A DNA stretch of 50,876 bases from an uncultured Methanobrevibacter sp. (GTDB lineage: Archaea; Methanobacteriota; Methanobacteria; Methanobacteriales; Methanobacteriaceae), in the NCBI RefSeq assembly GCF_937881195.1, contig NZ_CALGFC010000048.1, positions 1 to 50,876 on the forward strand, read 5' to 3'. Positions within the stretch are counted from its first letter, which is position 1, and each line of letters begins with the position of its first letter. Made by a program: the position numbers and the translations under genes. Of the stretch, positions 10,451 through 17,694 are shown piece by piece. The notes beneath the pieces were generated by a model that saw only the letters and a list, made by a program, of their open reading frames with translations, did not search any database and had not been told where the DNA came from.

Positions 10451-10492
10451 AGTATATTTTAATTAGTATATTTTAATTAAATATATTTTAAT
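10451..10492. repeat. 14-bp tandem repeat, three copies
   Basis: AGTATATTTTAATT occurs twice exactly (10451-10464 and 10465-10478), followed by a variant third copy at 10479-10492. It directly adjoins the 12-bp inverted repeat downstream of the rubrerythrin gene. Confidence 0.7.
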
Positions 10493-10494
10493 GA

Positions 10495-10534
10495 ATCACC
10501 ATAATTATCGTATATTAATTTAAATTATGGTGAT
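10495..10534 (-). terminator. 12-bp perfect inverted repeat downstream of rubrerythrin
   Basis: ATCACCATAATT (10495-10506) and AATTATGGTGAT (10523-10534) are exact reverse complements with a 16-nt spacer. They lie about 35 bp beyond the rubrerythrin stop in its direction of transcription. The stem is unusually GC-bearing for this DNA and would fold in the 3' end of the transcript. It may stabilise or terminate the mRNA, or be an operator; the sequence cannot decide. Confidence 0.5.
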
Positions 10535-10568
10535 AAAATATAATATGTAATATAAAAATTTAGATTTT

Positions 10569-10982
10569 TTAGAAGTATCTTTCTAAAATCCCTTCTAATA
10601 TTTTAGCATGGCGTCCTTCATCTTTAGAGCTTTCTTTAAAGAAATCGCAAGGATCTTCAAGTTCACATCCTTCAGCTTTTTCTGCAGCAGCTCTTTTTTC
10701 TTCATTAGCCATTAATTCTCCTTCTAACATCATTTCAATATTTTCTTTTAAAGTTGGCTTTATAACACCATTCATTTCAGCAAATCTTGCAGCATGCTCA
10801 GCTTCTTCCCATGCAAGCCTTTTGAAGACTTCGGCTAACTCTCCATATCCCTCTCTTGAAGCTTGTCTAGACATAGCTAAATACATTCCAACTTCTTGGG
10901 TTTCACCCATAAAATTTGCTTTTACTTCTTTTTCTAATTCAGTTCCTTTAGTTACTCCTATTTTGTGTTCATATTTTGGCAT
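10569..10982 (-). CDS. Rubrerythrin-type ferritin-like diiron protein, no rubredoxin domain
   Basis: This 137-aa four-helix diiron protein belongs to the rubrerythrin family, which reduces hydrogen peroxide in anaerobes. The two Glu-rich half-sites are visible: FMGETQEVG with EEAEHA, and EGELMANEE with DEGRHA. A normal rubrerythrin continues into a C-terminal rubredoxin domain with four cysteines. This one stops after the bundle and keeps only two cysteines in CELEDPC, so electrons must come from a partner protein. AAGAGG, eight bases upstream, supports the ATG. It is downstream of fprA on the same strand, matching as far as I recall the fpaA-rlp order in Methanothermobacter, and is probably part of the same stress response. 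Confidence 0.9.
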   Translation of the reverse strand: MPKYEHKIGVTKGTELEKEVKANFMGETQEVGMYLAMSRQASREGYGELAEVFKRLAWEEAEHAARFAEMNGVIKPTLKENIEMMLEGELMANEEKRAAAEKAEGCELEDPCDFFKESSKDEGRHAKILEGILERYF

Positions 10983-11019
10983 TTTATCTTCCTCTTATAT
11001 AATATCCACTTTATTCATT

Positions 11020-11028
11020 TTATATATT
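11020..11028 (-). promoter_or_regulatory. Candidate TATA box for rubrerythrin
   Basis: On the minus strand an AAATATATA-type box lies about 40 bp before the rubrerythrin ATG. It would allow transcription separate from fprA, with a short leader that still contains the AAGAGG ribosome site. Only position and composition support it. Confidence 0.35.
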
Positions 11029-11124
11029 TATTTCACATAAATTAATATAAATTTTTTTATTATTATAACTTTTTATTTTATTTCAGATGATTCTATATAG
11101 ATAAATTAATTATTTTTATATTTA

Positions 11125-11227
11125 AATATATAAATATAGAAAATAGAAAATTTAAATTAAATATATAAATATAGAAAATTTAAATTAAATATAGAAAATA
11201 GAAAATAGAAAATAGAAAATTTAAATT
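11125..11227. repeat. Low-complexity TAGAAAA / TTTAAATTAA repeats
   Basis: Short units built from ATAGAAA and ATTTAAATTAAATAT recur irregularly, ending in four consecutive ATAGAAA units. They fill most of the 291-bp gap between fprA and rubrerythrin and leave no room for the rubredoxin gene found in the related operon of other methanogens. Confidence 0.6.
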
Positions 11228-11273
11228 GTAAATTTATTTAATAATATTCTTAAATTACCAAATTAAACTATAA

Positions 11274-12506
11274 TTAAATCTTTTTTGCTTCTTCAACTAA
11301 TTTTTGTCCTAATTTGAAGCATGCTTCATTTTCTTCTTCATCTGGAACATAATATACTTCACAAGTATCTACAACATCAAAACCATATTCTCCTAAATCT
11401 TTACCCAATGAAGCAGGTGCTCCTCCTTTTCCTCCCATAGAACCGAAAGTCACAGCTTTTCTTTTAATTCCAGTTCTTTCAAATCTTAAACCTTTTAAAT
11501 AGTACATTAAGTCTCCAATACTTGGGTAAGGTTCATCATTAATTGTAGGAACTCCAATAGCTATTGCTTTACTGTCTAATATGCTTTTAACTATTTCACT
11601 TCTTTCATCTTCATGCAAAAAGAACATTTCTACATCATATCCTTCTGCCATTATTCCTTCAGCTATTTCATGGGCCATTTTTTGAGTTGAATAATGCATT
11701 GTATCATATACTATAGTCACTTTATCTTTACATTTTCCAGTTGCCCATTCACTGTAAGCACCAATAACTTTCATGGGATCTGTCCAGATTTGCCCGTGTG
11801 ATGGTGCAATCATTTTTATTTGTTCAAGCAATCCAAGTTCTGTAACTTCTTCAAATTTTTTCAATACAAGTTTCGATAGAGGTACTATAAGATTTCCGTA
11901 GAATTTTTTAGTAGCGTCCATTAAAACATGCTCTGGTATTTCATGATCAAAACGCTTTGAATAACATAAATGTTGACCAAATGCGTCATTTGGGAATAAT
12001 ATTCCTTCTTCAACTAATAATGTAAACATACTGTCGGGCCAGTGTAGTAAAAATGCATCTAAAAATGCTAAAGTTTTTCCACCAAGTTCTAATGTATCTC
12101 CAGTTCCTACAGTAATAAATTCTGCTTCTTTAATATTTGGATAATGCCTTTTCAATCCTTTTACAGCTATTTCTGTACAATATATTGGAGCTTTTGGATA
12201 TCTTTTGTGAATGTCTACTAAAACACCACTATGGTCTTTTTCAACATGGTTTTGTATAATTACATCTACTTTACATTCTTCCCCAGTTTTTCCTTCTTGT
12301 GCAAACGCATCATCTACACGAGCCATTAATTCTTCAGTTTTACCAGGGTATGCATTATCTATCAATGCTACTTTATCATCTCCAAATATTAAGTATGCAT
12401 TGTAGCTTGTTCCATCTAGTGTATATCCGTGATAAGTTCTTAAATCCCAATCAAGAACTCCTATCCAATATACTCCATTACCTATTTTTTTTGCCTGTGC
12501 TTTCAT
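11274..12506 (-). CDS. fprA: F420H2 oxidase, flavodiiron protein FprA
   Basis: FprA is a cytoplasmic flavodiiron enzyme that reduces O2 to water with reduced coenzyme F420, protecting methanogens from oxygen. Such an enzyme has been characterised in Methanobrevibacter arboriphilus and Methanothermobacter. The N-terminal metallo-beta-lactamase-like domain carries the diiron ligands in NHVEKDH (His87, Glu89, Asp91, His92 in the 410-aa numbering), then FPNDAFG and SHGQIW. The C-terminal flavodoxin domain starts at TIVYDTMHYST, the FMN loop. I choose the ATG at 12506, because AAGGAG at 12516-12521 is correctly spaced; a start at 12542 would add 12 unsupported residues. It is divergent from the msvR-like gene, with a putative MsvR operator between them, and rubrerythrin follows downstream. 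Confidence 0.96.
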   Translation of the reverse strand: MKAQAKKIGNGVYWIGVLDWDLRTYHGYTLDGTSYNAYLIFGDDKVALIDNAYPGKTEELMARVDDAFAQEGKTGEECKVDVIIQNHVEKDHSGVLVDIHKRYPKAPIYCTEIAVKGLKRHYPNIKEAEFITVGTGDTLELGGKTLAFLDAFLLHWPDSMFTLLVEEGILFPNDAFGQHLCYSKRFDHEIPEHVLMDATKKFYGNLIVPLSKLVLKKFEEVTELGLLEQIKMIAPSHGQIWTDPMKVIGAYSEWATGKCKDKVTIVYDTMHYSTQKMAHEIAEGIMAEGYDVEMFFLHEDERSEIVKSILDSKAIAIGVPTINDEPYPSIGDLMYYLKGLRFERTGIKRKAVTFGSMGGKGGAPASLGKDLGEYGFDVVDTCEVYYVPDEEENEACFKLGQKLVEEAKKI

Positions 12507-12690
12507 TTTATATTTCTCCTTATATATTATATCTAAATTCAAAGATTTATTTAAATATTTTAAATATTTTAAATATTTTTAATATTATTCTTTACTAACT
12601 GTATATAATTACTAAAGAAATATTTAATATTTTAAAAAAATTTATATATTGAACCAATAAAATTTTGAATTATTTATTTCAAATTTTAAC

Positions 12691-12710
12691 TGTTCGTATA
12701 TGTATGAACA
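12691..12710. promoter_or_regulatory. Putative MsvR operator upstream of fprA
   Basis: A 20-bp imperfect dyad contains TTCGTA-N4-TATGAA at 12693-12708. It differs by one base from TTCGTA-N4-TACGAA, the binding site reported, as I recall, for MsvR of Methanothermobacter. The flanking TG and CA extend the symmetry to TGTTC and GAACA. It lies about 40 bp upstream of a candidate fprA TATA box. Confidence 0.65.
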
Positions 12711-12889
12711 TATATTTAACTGAACTCCTATTTAAAGATTGTTTTTTAATTTTATAATTTTTATTTTCCCGAAAAATTTAGTTATTATATTAAATAGATT
12801 TAATCATATTTTTTATTAAAACCTTTTATAATTTTGATATATGTATTATTAACACTTTTTTACTATTTATTTCAATCACTGTGGATTTT

Positions 12890-12906
12890 AGACATATTAT
12901 ATGTCT
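12890..12906. promoter_or_regulatory. Perfect palindrome AGACATA-tta-TATGTCT
   Basis: Two 7-bp arms are exact reverse complements around a 3-bp centre, the size of a dimeric repressor site. It lies midway between fprA and the msvR-like gene and does not match the MsvR box. Its binding protein is unknown. Confidence 0.45.
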
Positions 12907-13136
12907 ATTTACATACTTTCTGATTTATATTTGTCATTAATAATATTATATATATTCTAATTATATTTTCAATGAGTACGAACTGTTTTATCTTAATATA
13001 TATCTTTGGTAAGATTTATTTTTTTTAAAAACATAATCAAACTTTATTTTTTCCATTTTAGAAGATATTATCTAATTATAATTTCCTATAAACTTATTTA
13101 ACAATTATTATTTATCTTTAGTTTCCAAGAAAAAGA

Positions 13137-13144
13137 TTTATATA
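13137..13144 (+). promoter_or_regulatory. Candidate TATA box for msvR-like gene
   Basis: TTTATATA matches the archaeal box exactly. A start about 25 bp downstream would fall inside the adjoining 8-bp inverted repeat and give a leader of nearly 200 nt. A closer promoter remains possible. Confidence 0.45.
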
Positions 13145-13156
13145 CTTCTTTTTATA

Positions 13157-13180
13157 AATGAAAGTATATATTCTTTCATT
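13157..13180. promoter_or_regulatory. Dyad AATGAAAG-N8-CTTTCATT over predicted transcription start
   Basis: Perfect 8-bp arms at 13157-13164 and 13173-13180 begin 12 bp after the candidate TATA box. A protein bound here would block initiation, so autoregulation by the downstream gene is a reasonable guess. An overlapping repeat of ATATACTT and AAGTATAT adds further symmetry. Confidence 0.45.
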
Positions 13181-13360
13181 AATTGATTAGAATAAATAAA
13201 CATATAATGTTCTCTTATGTCTAATTTTGGTACTTATATGGCACTATTAGGATTATAACAATTTAAATGAACATGAATTTCAATTAATAATAACAATTAT
13301 TTTAATAATAATTTAATAATAGTTATAATTGATGTCATATTTATAATAAGGGGTATAAAT

Positions 13361-14164
13361 ATGGATTTTACTGATAAGATCAATGAAGCAAAAAAACAAA
13401 AACCTATTCAGATTTTCTCTAAGGGTCATAAAGAAATTGGGGTCAATGTAATAAAAAGCCCTGTCAAACTTGTTATATTATCTATGCTAAAAGATAATGA
13501 AATGGAATTCGATGAAATTGTTAAAAACACAGGTAAATCAAAATCTACTGTTTCTGTTCATTTAAAATCTTTACGAAAAGATGGAGTTATCTCTTTTAAA
13601 TTTGATCCAGAGGATCAAAGAAGAAAAATATTCTATATTAATTCAAGATTTTTGGGAGAAATTGAACCTCCTGAACCATTCGAACTTGAAGAACAAAAAA
13701 CTGATTTTTTATTAGAAAATATAATAAACAAAAATAATGATTCTGGTGGTAAATTTAATTTTTCTCATCTTTTATTCCATACATTTAGGTCAACACTAAT
13801 TCAAGAAGGAATTAATATTAATCCTATATTGTATGAATCTGGACGTCGTATTGGCTTAGCATTGTATGAACAAATTAAAGCTGATGATGTCGATATTTTT
13901 ATTAAAAATTTACAAGTTTTTTGGGAAGAATATGGATTAGGCCGTATAGAGTTTAAACTTGGAGAAAAAATAGAAATCACTACATATGACTGTTTTGAAT
14001 GCGAATTACTTCCTAAAACAGGAAAACCTGCATGTTATCTAGATTCTGGAATAATAGAAGCTACTTTATCTTCTTTCTTAAAAAAAGATTTAAAAGTAAT
14101 TGAAACAAAATGTTATACAATGGGTGATAGTTGTTGTGCTTTTGAGTTAGAACCAATTGAATAA
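13361..14164 (+). CDS. MsvR-like transcription regulator (winged HTH plus V4R domain)
   Basis: This 267-aa protein has an ArsR-type winged helix-turn-helix at about 28-90 (SPVKLVILSMLKD, STVSVHLKSLRKDGVI) and a C-terminal V4R domain at about 125-265. Methanogen-specific regulators with this architecture (MsvR) sense redox state through V4R cysteines and control an oxidative-stress operon containing fpaA/fprA. Here cysteines occur at 211, 214, 225, 251, 258 and 259, including CFEC and SCC. The gene is divergent from fprA with a matching operator between them, as in Methanothermobacter. AAGGGG precedes the ATG at 13361. The role is strong by architecture plus context; exact orthology needs a tree. 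Confidence 0.85.
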   Translation: MDFTDKINEAKKQKPIQIFSKGHKEIGVNVIKSPVKLVILSMLKDNEMEFDEIVKNTGKSKSTVSVHLKSLRKDGVISFKFDPEDQRRKIFYINSRFLGEIEPPEPFELEEQKTDFLLENIINKNNDSGGKFNFSHLLFHTFRSTLIQEGININPILYESGRRIGLALYEQIKADDVDIFIKNLQVFWEEYGLGRIEFKLGEKIEITTYDCFECELLPKTGKPACYLDSGIIEATLSSFLKKDLKVIETKCYTMGDSCCAFELEPIE

Positions 14165-14187
14165 CATTATTTAATTGGTATATTTTT
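14152..14187 (+). terminator. Strong hairpin terminator after msvR-like gene
   Basis: ACCAATTGAATAA pairs with TTATTTAATTGGT over 13 positions, including one G-U pair, with only CA between the arms. It overlaps the stop codon and is followed by ATATTTTT. It is one of the clearest terminator-like structures in the window. Confidence 0.6.
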
Positions 14188-14241
14188 AATAATTTATCTT
14201 TAATAGTTTATTTTTTAATAATTTACCTTTAATAGGTTATT
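14184..14241. repeat. 29-bp direct repeat, two copies
   Basis: TTTTAATAATTTAYCTTTAA followed by TAGKTTATT occurs at 14184-14212 and 14213-14241, with two differences. It lies between the converging msvR-like and cbiL genes. Confidence 0.65.
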
Positions 14242-14282
14242 TTTTATTAAATTATAGATAATTTTCTATATATAACTATTTT

Positions 14283-14334
14283 TACTATATAGATATTTAC
14301 TTACTATATAAATATTCTTTACTATATAGATATT
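14283..14334. repeat. TACTATATAGATATT repeat, three copies
   Basis: Fifteen-bp units at 14283, 14302 and 14320, one of them with a single change, are spaced 18-19 bp apart. They lie between converging genes, so a promoter role is unlikely. Confidence 0.6.
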
Positions 14335-14375
14335 TTCTAATTTTATTTATTAATTCTTATTATTCTTCTTAATTT

Positions 14376-15182
14376 TTATTTTTTTAATTTTAATATTGTT
14401 GTTGTTAAATAAGGTTTATTTTTTGGAAATCCCTCTATTATTTTCTCATTTTTCATTGTACAATTTTGAACAGAAGTAATCTCTTTTTCAACATTTTGTT
14501 CATTTATTATATTTTCCAATTCTTCAGTATTTCTGGATGTTTTCATTAAAACAAAGTTATTTCCTTCTTTAAGAAGATTACCAATATTTTCATTTATTTT
14601 TGGAATTATCATTAAAATCTCATCTTTTTCCACTAATGGTTTCCCAATACTTGAAGCACATGCTGTAAATGAATTAATTCCAGGAATCATCTCGATTTTA
14701 AAATTTTTTTCCAATCTCTTTTGAACATAAGAAAATGTGCTGTATATTGATGGATCTCCTAAGGTAATGAATGCAACATCAAGTCCTTTATTTAAATGTC
14801 CTGATATCAATTCTGATGCTTCATCCCAATGTTTTTCTAGTATTGTTATATCTTCTGTCATTGGAAAAACAGGTTCTAAAACTTTTAAATTTTCTTTATT
14901 TCCTTTTATATTAGTTTCTTCATCAGAAATTAATTTATTACAGGATTCCTCATTTTTAAAATCATTATTAATCTTTTCAAATGTACTTTTAATTTCCCTA
15001 TTTTCTCTCTTTTTTAAAATAGGTCTAATGATTGATAGAGCAATGCTTTCTTTTTCTGGCGAAGAACGAGGAGAACATATAACTGGTACATTTTCTAGAA
15101 CATTCAAAGCTTTTATTGTTAAAAGTTCATAGTCTCCTGGCCCAACTCCAATTCCAAATAATTTGCCTTTTTTCAATGTCAA
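14376..15182 (-). CDS. cbiL: Cobalt-factor II (precorrin-2) C20-methyltransferase
   Basis: CbiL methylates C20 of cobalt-factor II with S-adenosylmethionine in anaerobic corrin synthesis, which methanogens need for their corrinoid methyltransferase. The tetrapyrrole methylase fold is clear: GIGVGPGDYELLTIKAL at the N-terminus, VAFITLGDPSIYSTF in the middle and MIPGINSFTACASSIGKPL after it. The 268-aa product is longer than common homologues because of a charged, Asn/Lys/Glu-rich insertion at about residues 58-100, before FPMTEDITILEKHWDEA. No ATG fits: the start is TTG at 15182, or TTG at 15176, which gives MKKGKLFG. No ribosome site is evident. It is divergent from the helicase gene, and no other cobalamin synthesis gene adjoins it. 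Confidence 0.9.
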   Translation of the reverse strand: MTLKKGKLFGIGVGPGDYELLTIKALNVLENVPVICSPRSSPEKESIALSIIRPILKKRENREIKSTFEKINNDFKNEESCNKLISDEETNIKGNKENLKVLEPVFPMTEDITILEKHWDEASELISGHLNKGLDVAFITLGDPSIYSTFSYVQKRLEKNFKIEMIPGINSFTACASSIGKPLVEKDEILMIIPKINENIGNLLKEGNNFVLMKTSRNTEELENIINEQNVEKEITSVQNCTMKNEKIIEGFPKNKPYLTTTILKLKK

Positions 15183-15276
15183 TAAAACACCATTTTTAAT
15201 TTTTATAAAATTAGTATTATTTAAATCAATTATTAGATTTAAATAAATAATATTAAAATATTATTTTTTAATTTTT

Positions 15277-15348
15277 AAATTAGAATATAATTTTTATTCT
15301 AAATTAGAATATAATTTTTATTCTAAATTAGAATATAATTTTTATTTT
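15277..15348. repeat. Three 24-bp palindromic tandem repeats
   Basis: Units at 15277-15300, 15301-15324 and 15325-15348 are identical except for the last bases of the third. Each contains TAGAATA and TATTCTA or a near match, so each is a potential operator dyad. They occupy the divergent intergenic region between cbiL and the helicase gene. Nothing else is visible in this 314-bp gap apart from AT-rich DNA. Confidence 0.8.
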
Positions 15349-15496
15349 AAATTATTATATATTTCTAAAATAGATCATTTTTTCATCATTACTTATAATA
15401 TTCCATTCATTATTAATAAAAAATTTCAAATAAAATATTATTTTTCATAACCATTAACTATCATTTATTTATACTCCCATTACTAATATACTTTTG

Positions 15497-17323
15497 ATGT
15501 CAAATTCTTTGTTTTGCCCAAATTGCGGAATGTTAAAAAACAATTGTGTTTGTAGAAAAACACAAGCAGATTTAAAATCTAATTACTCAAATAGTTTTAA
15601 TCATCAATCAAAAGATAATCAATCAAAATCTTTTAGTCAATCTATTGATGATGTTTATTCAATAGAAAAGAATTCTCTGGAAGAAGCAAAAATAAATAAA
15701 TTAAAAACAGAATTTCCGAATATTAATGAAGAAATAATTGAAAATTTCCCATTTAAATCTCCAAGAGAAGGTCAACTTGAAATTATATCTGATATAAATG
15801 AAGCTATTGAAAATGGATATAAATATATCATTCTTGAAGCAGGGACTGGTACTGGAAAATCGGGAATAGCCACTACTTTAGCTAGAATGTATCAATCAGC
15901 ATATATTCTCACTATGACTAAACAATTACAGACTCAATACTTTAATGAATTTAATTTTCCAATGGTTAAAGGCAGGGGAAATTTTTATTGTCTAAATGAT
16001 GATTTAGATTCTACTTGTGATGTTGGGACATGTAAAACAACTCCAACTTCAAAAAATTTCTTTTGTAAATTTGGAGTTTCTAAAAACCCAAATTTAACTG
16101 GGTCTGAAGCTTTTGAAAGTCCATTTGGCGGTTCTATTTTTTATCAATCTGATGAACATTGTCATTATTGGCAACAAAAGTCTAATGCTATTAATTCTCC
16201 AATCACTTTAATGAATTATGATTATGCAATCCTTGAATTGAATTATGTAAAGCATTTTCCTCCTAGAAATTTATTAATTCTTGATGAAGCTCATAATATC
16301 GAAAATAAATTAATGAATACAATGGAACTTACATTATACAATAGAAGGCTCAAGAAAGACATTAATAGAATTATTAATCCGAGTATACTTAAAGAAAAGG
16401 ATTATAAAGAATGGATAATGGAGATTGATGCTATAAAAGATGCTTATAGGGATATTGAAATAAAAGATCTTCCAAAAAACAAAGCAGATAGGATTAATTC
16501 TACAATATCACGTTTAAAACAGCTTAGAGAAAATCTTGAAAATGAACCTAAAAACTGGATTATTGATTCTTTTACTGATGGTGTTTCATTTAAACCGCTT
16601 AGAGTTCATCAATATGCTAAAGACTATTTATTTAAACATGGGGAAGTTTGTATTTTTTTAAGTGCGACTATTTTATCTCATAAGATGTTTTCTAAGTGGT
16701 TAGGATTAAACCCTAATGATGTATATCATATAAAAGCTGATAGTCCTTTTTCTCCAGATAAAAGACCTATTGAATTAAATATAGCGGGTAAAATGTCATC
16801 TAATAGGATTAAAAGGAGCGCTCCTAAAACTTTGCCAATTATTGAATCTATATTGGAAAAACATAAGAATGATAAGGGTTTAATTCATACTAATAGCTAT
16901 AAATGTCAAGAATATATTGTTAAAAAAATAAATAATCCTCGACTGATTTCTCATACTTCTAAGAATAGAGAAAGAGTTTTAAATCATTTTGAAAAAACTA
17001 AAGACTCGCTTGTTTTAGCTAGTCCCTCCATGAGTGAAGGAGTTGATTTACCCTACGATAAGTGTAGATTTCAGATAATATACAAGGTTCCTTTTCCCTA
17101 TTTGGGAGATGAACAGGTAAATATGAGAATGAAAAGAGATAGAAGATGGTATGCATATAAAACTGTCATGACTTTAATGCAAGCTTATGGAAGAGGTATG
17201 AGGGCTGAAGATGATTCTTGTTATACTTATATACTTGATGGGGACGTAGATATTTTATTTAAAAGTCCACTATATCGTTCTTTAGTTCCAGAATTTTTTA
17301 AAGAGGCTATTATTAAAAAATGA
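15497..17323 (+). CDS. XPD/Rad3-family DNA helicase with N-terminal zinc ribbon
   Basis: This 608-aa superfamily 2 helicase resembles archaeal XPD/Rad3 and DinG proteins, 5'-3' DNA helicases with an Fe-S cluster. Walker A is AGTGTGKS at 115-122, and the DEAH box is at 263-266. Between them lie cysteines at 165, 174, 179, 190 and 222, the expected place for the Fe-S domain. Helicase motifs continue with SPSMSEGVDL and AYGRGMRAEDD near the C-terminus. The N-terminus adds a small zinc ribbon (CPNCG with CVC, residues about 7-19) and a Ser/Gln/Asn-rich linker to about residue 65. The start is the ATG at 15497; a TTG directly before it is less likely. The product probably acts in DNA repair. Confidence 0.88.
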   Translation: MSNSLFCPNCGMLKNNCVCRKTQADLKSNYSNSFNHQSKDNQSKSFSQSIDDVYSIEKNSLEEAKINKLKTEFPNINEEIIENFPFKSPREGQLEIISDINEAIENGYKYIILEAGTGTGKSGIATTLARMYQSAYILTMTKQLQTQYFNEFNFPMVKGRGNFYCLNDDLDSTCDVGTCKTTPTSKNFFCKFGVSKNPNLTGSEAFESPFGGSIFYQSDEHCHYWQQKSNAINSPITLMNYDYAILELNYVKHFPPRNLLILDEAHNIENKLMNTMELTLYNRRLKKDINRIINPSILKEKDYKEWIMEIDAIKDAYRDIEIKDLPKNKADRINSTISRLKQLRENLENEPKNWIIDSFTDGVSFKPLRVHQYAKDYLFKHGEVCIFLSATILSHKMFSKWLGLNPNDVYHIKADSPFSPDKRPIELNIAGKMSSNRIKRSAPKTLPIIESILEKHKNDKGLIHTNSYKCQEYIVKKINNPRLISHTSKNRERVLNHFEKTKDSLVLASPSMSEGVDLPYDKCRFQIIYKVPFPYLGDEQVNMRMKRDRRWYAYKTVMTLMQAYGRGMRAEDDSCYTYILDGDVDILFKSPLYRSLVPEFFKEAIIKK

Positions 17324-17694
17324 ATTATATTATTTGTACTTAAATGTTTTAACCTCTTTTAATTATATATTTATAATATTATTTTATCTATTTTTTACCT
17401 TTTATTATTATTTTTTTAGTTATTAATATATAATTAATATATATTTATTATTATTTATTAACTAATTTTTATTTCTATTTTTGTTCAATTATTTATGCTT
17501 TTTCATATTAATTATTAACTTTTTTTATTTTTTCACTGTTATTTTTTCTAGATTGTTTAATTTTTTTAATATATTGAATATTTAATTAATTAAGAATATT
17601 TTAATAAATACTAAAACTTTATATATAATTAAAAATAAATCTTTTTTTTTAATTTCTTTAAACTTATTGTTTTTAGAAATTTTGGGGGGAGAAT
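17324..17694. other. AT-rich leader region of the giant adhesin gene
   Basis: This 371-bp region has no gene. It consists of T-rich runs and, near its right end, the TATA box and the G-rich ribosome site of the adhesin gene. Confidence 0.6.
17618..17625 (+). promoter_or_regulatory. TATA box for giant adhesin gene
   Basis: TTTATATA, preceded by AAAAC, lies 77 bp before the ATG. The start site would fall near 17650, leaving a leader of about 45 nt with the strong ribosome site GGGGGGAGA. Confidence 0.55.

Larger units (their letters stand above)
10026..10568. other. 543-bp intergenic region without a gene
   Basis: I find no open frame, tRNA or riboswitch here. The left side has TTATATAATATATAA (about 10163-10180), which could be a TATA box, but no gene follows it. 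The right side holds a 14-bp tandem repeat and a perfect 12-bp inverted repeat, listed separately. A small RNA cannot be excluded by eye. Confidence 0.5.
12507..13360. promoter_or_regulatory. Long divergent control region between fprA and msvR-like gene
   Basis: This 854-bp region has no convincing gene; the longest ATG frames are under 25 codons. It holds a candidate minus-strand TATA box at 12641-12650 for fprA, an MsvR-box-like dyad at 12691-12710, a perfect palindrome at 12890-12906, an isolated TACGAA half-site at 12977-12982, a plus-strand TTTATATA at 13137-13144 and a dyad at 13157-13180. The number of dyads points to autoregulation and oxidative-stress control, which is inference. Confidence 0.6.

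Noticed and set aside
13181..13360. Small leader peptides before the msvR-like gene
   Set aside because: Frames such as MFSYV and MALLGL end after five or six codons and have no ribosome site.
14184..14334. Possible CRISPR or insertion-sequence remnant
   Set aside because: The repeats are short, AT-only and unevenly spaced, with no unique spacers or transposase nearby.
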